Shown here one piece after another: positions 42,165-50,976 of a DNA stretch of 64,000 nucleotides. Source of the DNA: Acidobacteriota bacterium (GTDB lineage: Bacteria; Acidobacteriota; Thermoanaerobaculia; Multivoradales; Multivoraceae); assembly GCA_026707325.1 (NCBI GenBank), contig JAPOXA010000075.1:62001-126000 (forward strand), read 5' to 3'. Below the pieces are notes generated by a model. That model had not been told where the DNA came from. It saw only the letters and a list, made by a program, of their open reading frames with translations, and did not search any database. Numbering within the stretch: position 1 is the first letter of the stretch; the number at the start of each line of letters is the position of its first letter. The position numbers and the translations under genes were made by a program.

Positions 42165-42269
42165 CCGGACCGTCCGTGTCGTCGTTTCGGCGTCGGCCAC
42201 TACCGCCGCCAACGGATCGGGAGTCTATTCGACCGGCCGGTCGTTCGGTGTCTTCGATCGCGGCGGCGC

Positions 42270-43721
42270 TCAGTCGACGAAGCGCTCGGCGATCCAGCTT
42301 CCAATCAGATCGAGGACTTCGGGCGCCATCGTCTCTTCGATCTGCGCGTACTCGTTGGGCGATCCAGTGCCGGCGGTCTGGAACAGGTGGTTCATCTCGG
42401 GAAAGCGGCGCACGGTGATGTCCCGGTTGCCGGAGCCGGCGAACGCGGCTTCCATGGCGGACTGGTTCTGATCCGCGTCTACCTGGGTGTCCTTGCCGCC
42501 GAACAGGGCCAGCGTCGGCACGGCGAGCCCGCCCAGGGCGGGCCGCGGGTCGTAGCGGATGAAGAACCGGAACCAGGGACTGAGGTTCGTATCGACCGCT
42601 GCGGACAGGGCGGCTTCCAGGTCCTCGCCGCTGAGTCGGGCGGTCTCGGGCGAGGCCGCCATCTGCTCCTCCGCGACCTGCCGCAGAGCGGCTTCCGCCT
42701 CGGCGAGGGGCATGTCGGCGGCGATGATCTGAAGTCCCTTGTCCTGGAGGGCGGCGAGTTCCTCGATCATCTCCGCCGGGGCGCCGTTCGCCGCCGCGAT
42801 TCGCCGGAGCTGCTGGCGCAGCAGGTCGCCGCCGGGCACCCCCGGTCCGGCCAGCAGCACGGCGTACGCGATCGTGCCCGGCTCGACCCGGTTGAGCGCC
42901 AGCGGAGCGACGACACCGCCCTCGGAGATGCCGATCAGGCCGACCCGTTCCGGGTCGATCCGGTCGTGACCGCGCAGGAAACGCACGCCGAAGAGAACGT
43001 CGTTCGCCCTGTCCCGGGCTGTCGACTGCCAGGCGCTGCCGGTTGAACCGCCGACGCCGCGGTCGTCGACCCGCAGCACGGCGATGCCGAGTCGGGTCAG
43101 GTGGTCCGCGAGCACGAGGAAAGGCTTGTGGCCGGCGAGTTCGAGATCGCGGTTCAGGGCGCCGCTGCCGCTGATCAGCAGCGCCGCCGGGACCTTGCCG
43201 TCGCCCGGCGGCAGGGTCAGCGTGCCGGCGATCTTCACGTCGCCGTTCGCGTACTCGACCTCCTCGGCATCGTAGGGGAAGGGCGGCTTCGGTTCCTGCG
43301 GACGCGACGGCGCCTCGACTTCGACCGCGTCGCGGCCGAGCCGGAAGGGAAGCCGGGCCGGGCCCTGGCTGAACTCGCCCGTGATCTCGCCGCCGGCCAG
43401 CGTGCCCTCGAAGGTCGGTTCGCCGGGGACGCCCTGGATCGTGAAGCGGACTGCACCGCCCTCGGCGTCCACGCTGACGTCCGACAGCGGCAGGCCGTCG
43501 GCGCCTTGGGCGGGGATGTCGATCGTCCCCGACCAGGTGCCGTCGGTCTCGGCCAGGTCCACCATGACGACGAGCGCCTGGCCAGGCGTCTCGATCGAAC
43601 CTTCCCAGTGGCCCGCGGCGTCGACAGTCTGGGCCGCGAGCGGCGTCGCGATAGCCAGCACTGACGTGAGTGCGGCGGGCAGTGCCGTCTCTACGATCCG
43701 GCAGATTCGGGCTACGATCAT
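42270..43721 (-). CDS. Secreted alpha/beta hydrolase with N-terminal beta domain
   Basis: Residues 1-30 are a signal peptide. About 35-150 is a beta-rich domain ('AAGHWEGSIETPGQALVVMVDL', 'FEGTLAGGEITGEFSQGPARLPFRL'), common in acidobacterial and proteobacterial serine hydrolases. About 160-483 is the hydrolase: 'AALLISGSGALNRD' (oxyanion), 'VLRVDDRGVGGSTG', nucleophile 'GISEGGVVAPL', acid in 'LFGGKDTQVD' and histidine in 'EMNHLFQ'. The catalytic triad is complete. It resembles acyl-peptidase/dienelactone-hydrolase-type enzymes. The substrate is unknown. Confidence 0.87.
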   Translation of the reverse strand: MIVARICRIVETALPAALTSVLAIATPLAAQTVDAAGHWEGSIETPGQALVVMVDLAETDGTWSGTIDIPAQGADGLPLSDVSVDAEGGAVRFTIQGVPGEPTFEGTLAGGEITGEFSQGPARLPFRLGRDAVEVEAPSRPQEPKPPFPYDAEEVEYANGDVKIAGTLTLPPGDGKVPAALLISGSGALNRDLELAGHKPFLVLADHLTRLGIAVLRVDDRGVGGSTGSAWQSTARDRANDVLFGVRFLRGHDRIDPERVGLIGISEGGVVAPLALNRVEPGTIAYAVLLAGPGVPGGDLLRQQLRRIAAANGAPAEMIEELAALQDKGLQIIAADMPLAEAEAALRQVAEEQMAASPETARLSGEDLEAALSAAVDTNLSPWFRFFIRYDPRPALGGLAVPTLALFGGKDTQVDADQNQSAMEAAFAGSGNRDITVRRFPEMNHLFQTAGTGSPNEYAQIEETMAPEVLDLIGSWIAERFVD

Positions 43722-43794
43722 GGGGCGCTCCTCCTTTGGGTGCTCGGAATCGTAGACGCGCTCGAAGCACTCCAGGTTGCAAGTCGCGTACGTC

Positions 43795-45039
43795 CTACTG
43801 CGACTCTTCGATCCGATACAGATGTGTGCCGGTGCGGACGAGGAAGGCCCCGTCCGAGACGGCGATGGAGGCGAGGGTCGAGCCGTCGAGTTCGTTGCGG
43901 GCCAGTTGCTCGAACTCCAGGCCGGGTTCGATGACCGTAGTGACCCCTTCCTCGTTCTGGAAGTAGATCCGGCCCCCTGCGAGGACTGGCGAAGCCGAGT
44001 GGTTGCCGCCGAGCCGGTGCTGCCAGTGGATGTCGCCGGTCGAGGCGTCGATGCAGGTGGCGATGCCGGTGTCCGTCACGGTGTACAGCTCGTCGCCCAC
44101 CAGGATCGGCGACACGGTGAGCGGCGCACCGCGGCGGAGCCGCCACGCGACTTCCGAGTCCGTCACGTCCCCTTCGCCGGTCGGGCGGACCGCAAGCAGC
44201 ACGGGTTCGTTGAAGCCGGTCGACAGGTAGACGAAGCCGTGGCCGTAGACCGGCCGGGAAACGTTGGAGAAGCCACCGGGATACTCGACACGCCAGATCT
44301 CGCGGCCGGTCGCCGGCTCGTGGGCGGAGGCGCGGAAGGCGCTGACGTTGACGATCTGGTCGGCTTCGCCAACCCGGATCGCGAGCGGCGTGGAGTATGC
44401 CTGCGAGATCGGCGAAGGACGCACGGACCGCCAGCGCTCCTCGCCGGTCCCGGCGTCCACGGCGACCAGGAAGGCGGTGTCGTAGCCGTCGATGCTGACG
44501 ACGAGCAGTTCCTCGTGAAGGATCGGCGAGCCGCCGTTGCCGTGCTGCGACGTGTAGGGGAAGCGGGTTCGCCAGACAACCTCGCCGGCCGACTTGCCAC
44601 CCGCGGCGACCGCCGCCGTCCCCTGGGCGCCGAAGTGGACGTAGACCCGTTCCGCCCCGGGATCAACGACCGCCGTCGGCGAAGCGAAGCTGTTCTTCTG
44701 GTTCAGGAGCGTCGTGTCGGAGATGGCGAACACCTCGACGTCCAGCGCGGTGGCGCCGCTGGCCACGTCGTACGCGAGCAGTCGCAGCGACGTACCGGCT
44801 TCGCGGTCGGTCACCGCGGTCGTGAGCCATGCCAGTCCGCCGGCGATAACGGGCGACGACCAGCCGCGGCCCGGGACCGGCACTTTCCAGGTGACGTTCT
44901 CCGTCTCGCTCCAGGTGAGCGGAACCGATGCGTCCGGCGCGTGCCCCTGCCCGGTCGGTCCCCGGAACTGCGGCCAGTCACCGGCGTAGGCGGCTGCAAC
45001 CGCGGACAGGGCCAGTGCGGTACCGAGCGCCGTTCGCAT
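43795..45039 (-). CDS. Secreted PQQ-like beta-propeller protein
   Basis: The track start lies 17 codons upstream, overlapping tag. I start at the ATG 2 bases after the tag stop, which gives 414 residues and a direct signal peptide ('ALGTALALSAVAAAYA'). Repeats follow in the style of BamB/PQQ propellers: 'DWPQFRGPTGQG', 'NVTWKVPVPGRGWSSPVIAGGLAWL', 'LVAVDAGTGEERW', 'GREIWRVEYPG', 'CIDASTGDIHWQHRLGGNHSASPVLAGGRIYF'. The opening 'WPQFRGP' is typical of planctomycete/acidobacterial family members. It has no catalytic residues I can name and is probably a periplasmic scaffold or binding protein. Confidence 0.87.
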   Translation of the reverse strand: MRTALGTALALSAVAAAYAGDWPQFRGPTGQGHAPDASVPLTWSETENVTWKVPVPGRGWSSPVIAGGLAWLTTAVTDREAGTSLRLLAYDVASGATALDVEVFAISDTTLLNQKNSFASPTAVVDPGAERVYVHFGAQGTAAVAAGGKSAGEVVWRTRFPYTSQHGNGGSPILHEELLVVSIDGYDTAFLVAVDAGTGEERWRSVRPSPISQAYSTPLAIRVGEADQIVNVSAFRASAHEPATGREIWRVEYPGGFSNVSRPVYGHGFVYLSTGFNEPVLLAVRPTGEGDVTDSEVAWRLRRGAPLTVSPILVGDELYTVTDTGIATCIDASTGDIHWQHRLGGNHSASPVLAGGRIYFQNEEGVTTVIEPGLEFEQLARNELDGSTLASIAVSDGAFLVRTGTHLYRIEESQ

Positions 45040-45041
45040 GC

Positions 45042-45632
45042 TCAGCGGGGATCTTCCACGAGCGCCTTGCATTCCTTCCACCTGAAGCACGACGTGACAT
45101 GGTCGTTCACCATGCCCACGGCCTGCATGAAGGCATAGCAGATCGTAGGACCGATGAAACGGAATCCGAGCTTCTTGAGCGCCTTGCTCATCGCCTCGGA
45201 GACCGGCGTCGCCGCGGGAATGTCCTCAAGCCGACTCCATTCGTTGACGACGGGCTCGCCGCCGGTGAAGTCCCACAGGAAGTCCGAGAACTGCACGCCC
45301 GATTCGCGGAGGTCCAGCCACGCGCGTGCATTCGAGATCGCCGCGTTCACCTTGAGGCGGTTGCGCACGATGCCGGGATCCTGCAGGAGCGACGCGACCT
45401 TCTTCTCGTCGTAGCGCGCGACGCGCTCCGGATCGAACTCGTCGAACGCGCGCCGGTACCCTTCACGCTTCCTGAGGATCGTGTACCAGCTCAGCCCGGC
45501 CTGGGCGCCCTCCAGCACCAGCATCTCGAAGAGCCGGCGGTCGTCGTGGAGCGGAACGCCCCACTCCTCGTCGTGGTAAGCGATGTAGAGCGGGTCGTCG
45601 TTGACCCAGCCGCAGCGTGTACGCCCCGACAC
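45042..45632 (-). CDS. tag: DNA-3-methyladenine glycosylase I
   Basis: Base-excision repair enzyme that removes N3-methyladenine. The sequence follows E. coli Tag closely: 'TRCGWVNDDPLYIAYHDEEWGVP', 'FEMLVLEGAQAGLSWYTILRKRE', 'LSKALKKLGFRFIGPTICYAFMQAVGMVNDH'. The zinc-binding residues (Cys and His near the N-terminus, His and Cys near the C-terminus in 'NDHVTSC') are all present. Length is 196 residues. The GTG start shares a base with the preceding gene's TAG stop. Confidence 0.95.
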   Translation of the reverse strand: MSGRTRCGWVNDDPLYIAYHDEEWGVPLHDDRRLFEMLVLEGAQAGLSWYTILRKREGYRRAFDEFDPERVARYDEKKVASLLQDPGIVRNRLKVNAAISNARAWLDLRESGVQFSDFLWDFTGGEPVVNEWSRLEDIPAATPVSEAMSKALKKLGFRFIGPTICYAFMQAVGMVNDHVTSCFRWKECKALVEDPR

Positions 45633-48289
45633 TACGGGTAGTAACCGCGAATCGTTCGCGCCTTGGCGCCCCTCTCGTCGATCACGACTTCGACCCGGCG
45701 GAAGGCATCGGAGGGCGCCGTGCTCGAGGACTGGTAGGCCAGGAAGTACTTCGAGCGCAGTTCAAGGCCGATCTGGTCGTAGACGGCGGCAAGCTGGCTC
45801 GTGTTCTCGACGAAGAAAGCGCGGCCGCCGGTTTCCTGCGCCAACTGTTCCAGCACCTTCTTCGGGCTTTCCTTCGCCTTCTTGGGCAGCGCCAGGCCGA
45901 TCGCGTAGATGGCGGCCTCCGAACGGCGGGCGTACTCCAGCGCGTCGTCGAGGTCGTAGCGGCTGTGTTCGTCGACGCCGTCCGAGAGCAGCAGCACGGC
46001 GCGCTGGCCGGGAAGTCCGTTCAGGTGGTACAGGGTGAAGATGAGGCTGTCGTAGAGCGCCGTGCCGCGCTCGGCGCGGAGCCCCATCAGGCCCTTGGCG
46101 AACTCAATCCGGTCGCGCGTGAAGGGCGACGCGAGGTGCGGCCGGTCGTTGAACGTGACGATGGAGAGTTCGTCACGCTCGGTGATCACCTGCTGGAAGA
46201 AGTCGGCGGCGGCCTTGACGGACTCGGCGAGGCGTTCCTCCATCGAGGCCGAGACATCGAGCAGGATGGTGCCCACGAGCGGCGTGTCGTCGACCCGTTC
46301 GAAGCGGAGGATCTCCTGGGGCACCCCGTCTTCCAGCACCTGGAAGGCGTCCTGGCCGAGGTCGAGCAGCGGCCGCCGGTCGCGGTCGTCGACCGTCGTG
46401 TAGAGCTCGACGAAGTCGACTTGGACTTCCTCGAGGGTGGCCGGTCCGTTGATGATCGCCGTGTCCTCGACGAAGGCCGCCGGGCCTTCGGCGTCGAGCA
46501 GCTTGCCCACGATCCGGATGATCGTGAGTTCCCTTCCGCCGGGCAGTTCGACCGGGACGGTGAAGGGTTCTTCGTAGAGCGTCGCCACCTGGTCGGCGTT
46601 GCGGAAGACCTGGAGCTCCTCCAGGCTGCGGCCCTCCGGGACGGTGACCTGCGCCCGCATGCGAAGGCTGTTGCTGTAGTCATGGCCTGGGATCGGTTCG
46701 ATGATCCGGACGTCGAAGCGGTGAGGAGAACCGTTGATCAGGTAGGAGTCGCTGGCGATCTGGTTGCGTTCGACGTCGTAGGCGATCGCGCGCAGCATCT
46801 GGCTGCGGGGAAGTTCGCCCAGCCGCACGTCGACGCTGTACGGCGCCCGCCTGGTCGTGAACAGGTCCTTGTCGTCGAGCGTGAAGCGCACCCTGTCGAC
46901 CGGGCCGGTGACCGCCGTGTCGAAGCGCAGGTAGCCGGAGACGAGTTCGCCACCCGGCGGGATGATCCGGATCGTCGGCTCGCCGGAGGCCAGAGAGCGG
47001 TTCGCCTCGGCGAAGATTGGCTCCAGGTCGGCCTCCGTCCAGCCCGCGGCGGCCTCGACTCTCGGCACCTCGAGCGGTTCGGCGTGGCGCCATACCGCGT
47101 CGCCGTTCAGGTCGTCGACGCGCAGGATCAGCTTGTACTCGCCGGGACGGAGATAGCGCTGGGCGACGAGGGGCATGGCCGGCTGCGTTTCGCCGGTCGC
47201 CTCGCCGCCTTCGACCGGGAACTCGAACCGGTAGCGGAAGCTCTCGAACAGCCGGTCGGCCCCGGTGTCCGCGTCCGCCCGCAGGACCTCCCCGATCAGC
47301 TCGAAGGCGTAGGAGCGGGCGCCGGCGAGGTCGGCGAGGGTTGCGCCTTCCGGCTCGACCTGAACCAGGGTCTGGACCACGGTCCTGCTTTCCTTGCGGC
47401 CCGGGAAGGAGACGTCGAGCGCTGCGGCCAGTTCCGGCGCGCCCAAGGGCAGGTCGGTCGAGTAGGACTCGAACGTGCGCAGCCACTCGTCGGACGGGGC
47501 TTCGATCGGTTCCAGCTTCTCGCCGATCATCCGCTCGTAGAAGAAGCCGAGCATGCCGCCCCAGTCGTTCAGGATCTGGATGATCCGAAGCGCGTACCCG
47601 AGCTCCTCCTCCTTGCAGCCGGCGCCGAGGTCCTCCCTGCGGAGACCGCCGATGCCGGCGCCCGGCAGGTCGAGCCGGCCGCCGGGCTGGAGAGCCGAGA
47701 TGCTGAGTTCTTCGCTCGGGTACCACGCCCGCCAGGCGCCGACGCCGAGCCGCCGGTAGAAGATGACCGCGTACTGGTCCTGCCGGAGCCGCCGGGAGAA
47801 GATCGCGCCCATTACCTCGCTCAGGTCCTGGAAGCCGTAGAACCAGGCCTCGATGCTCGTCGCCGAGCGCCTGGGACAGATCTCCACGTGGACGCCGGGC
47901 GGCCCGTTCAGCAGGTAGTACCGCGCCCGCTCGTCGTCCGTGTTCTCGAACAACTGGCGGACCATGGACAGCCGCTCGCTCCAGTGCTCCCGGAACTCGT
48001 TCCGGGCCGTGTCGGGATAGGGGTCGCGGGCCTTCCAGAACTCGGCGATGAAGGCGTCCCGCTGGTACTCCTGGGACAGGCAGAGGAAGGACTGGATCTC
48101 CTCGTCGCTGAGCAGCAGGGCGACCTCTTCGGTCCATTGCCGGTGCTGGGGCGGCAGGTTCTCGACCGCGGGTTGGCGGCCGTCCTGGCAGGGCGGCCGC
48201 TTCTTCTTGGCGGCCGACGCCGTGCCGCCGGCGAGGAACAGTACCGCGGCTGCGATGAGGAAGGCTCGAATGAGGACGCGGCTGCGCAC
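45632..48289 (-). CDS. Secreted GWxTD-domain plus VWFA-domain protein
   Basis: An 885-residue exported protein. After a signal peptide ('FLIAAAVLFLAGGTASA') comes a GWxTD-type domain of about 200 residues ('LSDEEIQSFLCLSQEYQRDAFIAEFWKARDPYPDTARNEFREHW', 'YYLLNGPPGVHVEI'), typical of Acidobacteriota. A beta-rich central region (about 300-580) follows. The C-terminal third is an acidobacterial VWFA module: 'VQVDFVELYTTVDDRDRRPLLDLGQDAFQVLEDGVPQE', a good MIDAS 'TILLDVSASMEERL' (DxSxS present), 'VLLLSDGVDEHSRYD' and 'YAIGLALPKKAKES'. Unlike the other VWFA protein in this window, the metal site is complete. The role is unknown; secreted adhesion or complex assembly is plausible. Confidence 0.85.
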   Translation of the reverse strand: MRSRVLIRAFLIAAAVLFLAGGTASAAKKKRPPCQDGRQPAVENLPPQHRQWTEEVALLLSDEEIQSFLCLSQEYQRDAFIAEFWKARDPYPDTARNEFREHWSERLSMVRQLFENTDDERARYYLLNGPPGVHVEICPRRSATSIEAWFYGFQDLSEVMGAIFSRRLRQDQYAVIFYRRLGVGAWRAWYPSEELSISALQPGGRLDLPGAGIGGLRREDLGAGCKEEELGYALRIIQILNDWGGMLGFFYERMIGEKLEPIEAPSDEWLRTFESYSTDLPLGAPELAAALDVSFPGRKESRTVVQTLVQVEPEGATLADLAGARSYAFELIGEVLRADADTGADRLFESFRYRFEFPVEGGEATGETQPAMPLVAQRYLRPGEYKLILRVDDLNGDAVWRHAEPLEVPRVEAAAGWTEADLEPIFAEANRSLASGEPTIRIIPPGGELVSGYLRFDTAVTGPVDRVRFTLDDKDLFTTRRAPYSVDVRLGELPRSQMLRAIAYDVERNQIASDSYLINGSPHRFDVRIIEPIPGHDYSNSLRMRAQVTVPEGRSLEELQVFRNADQVATLYEEPFTVPVELPGGRELTIIRIVGKLLDAEGPAAFVEDTAIINGPATLEEVQVDFVELYTTVDDRDRRPLLDLGQDAFQVLEDGVPQEILRFERVDDTPLVGTILLDVSASMEERLAESVKAAADFFQQVITERDELSIVTFNDRPHLASPFTRDRIEFAKGLMGLRAERGTALYDSLIFTLYHLNGLPGQRAVLLLSDGVDEHSRYDLDDALEYARRSEAAIYAIGLALPKKAKESPKKVLEQLAQETGGRAFFVENTSQLAAVYDQIGLELRSKYFLAYQSSSTAPSDAFRRVEVVIDERGAKARTIRGYYP

Positions 48290-48331
48290 GGTGGGTCGCC
48301 CCGGGGCAGGGCGTCCTAGTCTATGCCTCCC

Positions 48332-49891
48332 TCAGGGCCGGTAGGTGAAGGCCTGCGGGCCGACCGGCACCGACTCCGCGACCAGGTTGGCCCAGCGGCA
48401 GAGGATCGGCCGCGTGTCGCGCGGGTCGATGATCTCCTCGATCTCGAAGTACTCGGCCGAGCGGAACGGCGAGCGGACGCGGTTCAGGCGCTCCTTGATC
48501 CGGGCCAGGTGAGCGTCGTAGTCCTCCGCTTCGGCGAGTTCCGCCTTGTAGGCGACCTCGATGCCGCCTTCGATCGGCAGCGAGCCCCAGTCGCCTGAGG
48601 GCCAGGCGTATCGGAAATGGTGGCTGCCCGGCTTGTGGTTGGCGCCTCCGGCCACGCCGAACGCCTTGCGGATCACGACGCAGCAGAAGGGCGTCGTGCA
48701 TTGTCCCAGTGCCGCGAGGACCTGGGAGCCGAAGCGGATCGTGGCGGTGTGCTCGGACTCGCGGCCGATCAGGAAGCCCGGACAGTCCTCGAGGTGGAGC
48801 AGCGGCAGGTGGAAGGTCGATGCCAGGTCGATCAGCCGGGAGAGCTTGCGGCAGGAGTCGGCGTCCCAACCGCCGCCGTAGACGTTCACGTCCTCGGCGA
48901 AGATCGCGATCGGCCAGCCGTCCAGGCGCGCCAGACCGGTGATGATGGACCGCCCCCAGTCGCGGCCGATCTCGAAGAACGAACCGCGGTCCACGATCCG
49001 GCCGAGCAGCTCGCGCATCCGGTAGGTGCGCTTCGGGTCGCGCGGCACGAAGTCGAGCAGTTCCGGGTCGCGGCGCTCCGGGTCGTCGCCGCGCTCCGAC
49101 TCGGGCAGCCGCGGCGGCAGTTGATCGACGTTGGTCGGCAGGTAGGAGAGGAACCGGCGGGCGCGGTCGAACGCCTCGGCCTCGGTGTCCACCGCGTCGT
49201 CGATCGCTCCGTTCGCGGTGTGGATGCGGGCGTGTCCGAGTTCTTCCTTGGGCACTGTGCCGCCGCCGGCCCATTCGACCAGTGCCGGGCCGGCGATCAT
49301 CATCTGGGCCGTGTCGCGGACGATGACCGAGTAGTGGGCGGTGCACACCCGGGCGGCGCCGATCCCGGCGACGGAACCGAGCGCGAGGGACACGGATGGG
49401 GCGACCGCCAGGTGCCGCACGACGACTTCCCAGCTTCGAAGCTCCGGGATGTAGGTGCGCCCCGCCATCTCGATCGTCTTGACCGAGCCGCCGCCGCCCA
49501 TGCCGTCGACCAGGCGCACATGGGGGAGCTTCATCTCGAGCGCCAGACCCTCCGACCGCGTCCGCTTGGCGGGGATCGAGGCATCGGCCGAACCGCCGCG
49601 CACCGTGAAGTCGTCGCCGGAGACGATGGCCGGACGGCCGTCGATCTCCCCGACACCGAAGACGAAGTTCGAAGGCCGGAAGGACACGAGTTCGCCGTCC
49701 TCCGTGTACTCCGCACGGCCGGCGATCTCGCCGATCTCGTGGAAGCTGCCGGCGTCGATCATCGCGTCGATGCGCTCGCGGACGGTCAGCTTGCCGAAGT
49801 GATGCTGACGTTCGACCTTGTCCGCGCCTCCCATTTCCCGCGCCAGTTCACGGCGACGCTTCAGTTCATCGATTTCGGAGCGCCAGCTCAC
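48332..49891 (-). CDS. Acyl-CoA carboxylase carboxyltransferase (beta) subunit
   Basis: Homologue of propionyl-/methylcrotonyl-CoA carboxylase beta chains, transferring CO2 from carboxybiotin to an acyl-CoA. Both crotonase-like halves are present: 'GKLTVRERIDAMIDAGSF', 'VSGDDFTVRGGS', 'LVDGMGGGGSVKT', 'SVAGIGAARV' in the N half and 'LLHLEDCPGFLIGRESE', 'VVIRKAFGVAGGANHKPG' in the C half. Length is 519 residues from the GTG at 49891, chosen for the GAGGAGG five bases upstream. No biotin carboxylase/carrier subunit is next to it, so it must use one encoded elsewhere. It follows lpxD by 10 bases. Confidence 0.9.
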   Translation of the reverse strand: MSWRSEIDELKRRRELAREMGGADKVERQHHFGKLTVRERIDAMIDAGSFHEIGEIAGRAEYTEDGELVSFRPSNFVFGVGEIDGRPAIVSGDDFTVRGGSADASIPAKRTRSEGLALEMKLPHVRLVDGMGGGGSVKTIEMAGRTYIPELRSWEVVVRHLAVAPSVSLALGSVAGIGAARVCTAHYSVIVRDTAQMMIAGPALVEWAGGGTVPKEELGHARIHTANGAIDDAVDTEAEAFDRARRFLSYLPTNVDQLPPRLPESERGDDPERRDPELLDFVPRDPKRTYRMRELLGRIVDRGSFFEIGRDWGRSIITGLARLDGWPIAIFAEDVNVYGGGWDADSCRKLSRLIDLASTFHLPLLHLEDCPGFLIGRESEHTATIRFGSQVLAALGQCTTPFCCVVIRKAFGVAGGANHKPGSHHFRYAWPSGDWGSLPIEGGIEVAYKAELAEAEDYDAHLARIKERLNRVRSPFRSAEYFEIEEIIDPRDTRPILCRWANLVAESVPVGPQAFTYRP

Positions 49892-49901
49892 GTCGTCCTC
49901 C

Positions 49902-50951
49902 TCACTCCGTCTCGCTCCGGCCTTCCATGCGTCGCAGCAGCGCACGGAGGTCGCGTTCCATCTGCGGCAGGCGGTTCAACACCGCCTCGATGCGCAACTG
50001 CCGGGACTTCGGCCGGGCCGGATCGCCGTACAGGACGGCGCCGGCGGGCACGTCGCGGTAGCTGATCGTGTTGCCGCCGAGCATCGCGCCGTCGCCGACC
50101 ACCACACCGTCCGCGGCGCCGGCCCCTCCAGCCAGGACGACGCCGTCGCCGAGCCTGGCGCCGCCCGCCGTCTTGGCCAGGGGCAGGATCAGGCAGTGCT
50201 CGCCGACGATCGTGTTGTGGGCGATGTGGACCAGATCGCCGAGCTTGGAGCCATGGCCGATCACCGTCGCGTCGAGCGCCGCCCGGTCTATCGTGACCTG
50301 GGAGCCGATCTCGACGTCGTCGCCGATCGTCACGGTGCCGACCTGGGGGATCTTGACGTGGCGTCCTTCCCGCTGCAGGTAGCCGTAGCCGTCGCAGCCG
50401 ATCACCGTGCCGCCGTGGACGACGACCCGGTCGCCGATCGTCACGTCCTCCATGACGGCGACGCCGGGAAACAGGACGCAGTCGCGGCCGACCTCGCTCC
50501 GTGGTCCGACGCAGGCGTTCGCGTGGAGCACGCTGCGGTCGCCGACGACGGCACGGTCGCGAACGGCGACCCCCGCGCCTATGGACACGTCGGCGCCGAG
50601 CGAGGCGCTTTCGGCAACGACGGCGGACGGATGAACGCCCGCGTCTTCCCGCCTGCGTTCCCGGTCGATGTGCCGAAGGACGACAACGAAGGCGGCGAAA
50701 GGATCGTCGACGACGATCTGGTGGGCAGCCAGGCGGGTCGTCACCGCCGGCACGACCAGCGCGCCGGCGCGGGTGTTCGTGGCCTTCAGCGTCCGTTCGT
50801 CCTTGGCGAAGGACAGTTGGTCCGGCCCGGCCTGTTCGAGAGAAGCGACCGACCGGCACAGGAACCCGCCGTCGCCGTGCAGTTCGGAACCGACGTCGGC
50901 GTCGGCGAGCAGGCCGCGCACCTCGTCGAGCGTCTTCTCCAGTCGTGGCAT
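49902..50951 (-). CDS. lpxD: UDP-3-O-acylglucosamine N-acyltransferase
   Basis: Third step of lipid A synthesis: adds an acyl chain from ACP to the 2-amino group of UDP-3-O-acylglucosamine. A uridine-binding N-terminal domain is followed by a left-handed beta-helix with many hexapeptide repeats ('VAVMEDVTIGDRVVVHGGTVIGCDGYGY'). The diagnostic block 'VKIPQVGTVTIGDDVEIGSQVTIDRAALDATVIG' and the catalytic His in 'VHIAHNTIVGEH' are present. The track start is 28 codons early; the ATG at 50951 gives 349 residues. Unusually it is not with fabZ/lpxA/lpxB but sits between an amidohydrolase and a carboxylase subunit. Confidence 0.93.
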   Translation of the reverse strand: MPRLEKTLDEVRGLLADADVGSELHGDGGFLCRSVASLEQAGPDQLSFAKDERTLKATNTRAGALVVPAVTTRLAAHQIVVDDPFAAFVVVLRHIDRERRREDAGVHPSAVVAESASLGADVSIGAGVAVRDRAVVGDRSVLHANACVGPRSEVGRDCVLFPGVAVMEDVTIGDRVVVHGGTVIGCDGYGYLQREGRHVKIPQVGTVTIGDDVEIGSQVTIDRAALDATVIGHGSKLGDLVHIAHNTIVGEHCLILPLAKTAGGARLGDGVVLAGGAGAADGVVVGDGAMLGGNTISYRDVPAGAVLYGDPARPKSRQLRIEAVLNRLPQMERDLRALLRRMEGRSETE

Positions 50952-50976
50952 GAGGACGCCCGGACGAAGCTCCGGT

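Noticed and set aside
45617-48319. 900-codon plus-strand open frame across the GWxTD-VWFA gene
   Set aside because: Antisense shadow; the minus strand has a signal peptide and recognisable domains.
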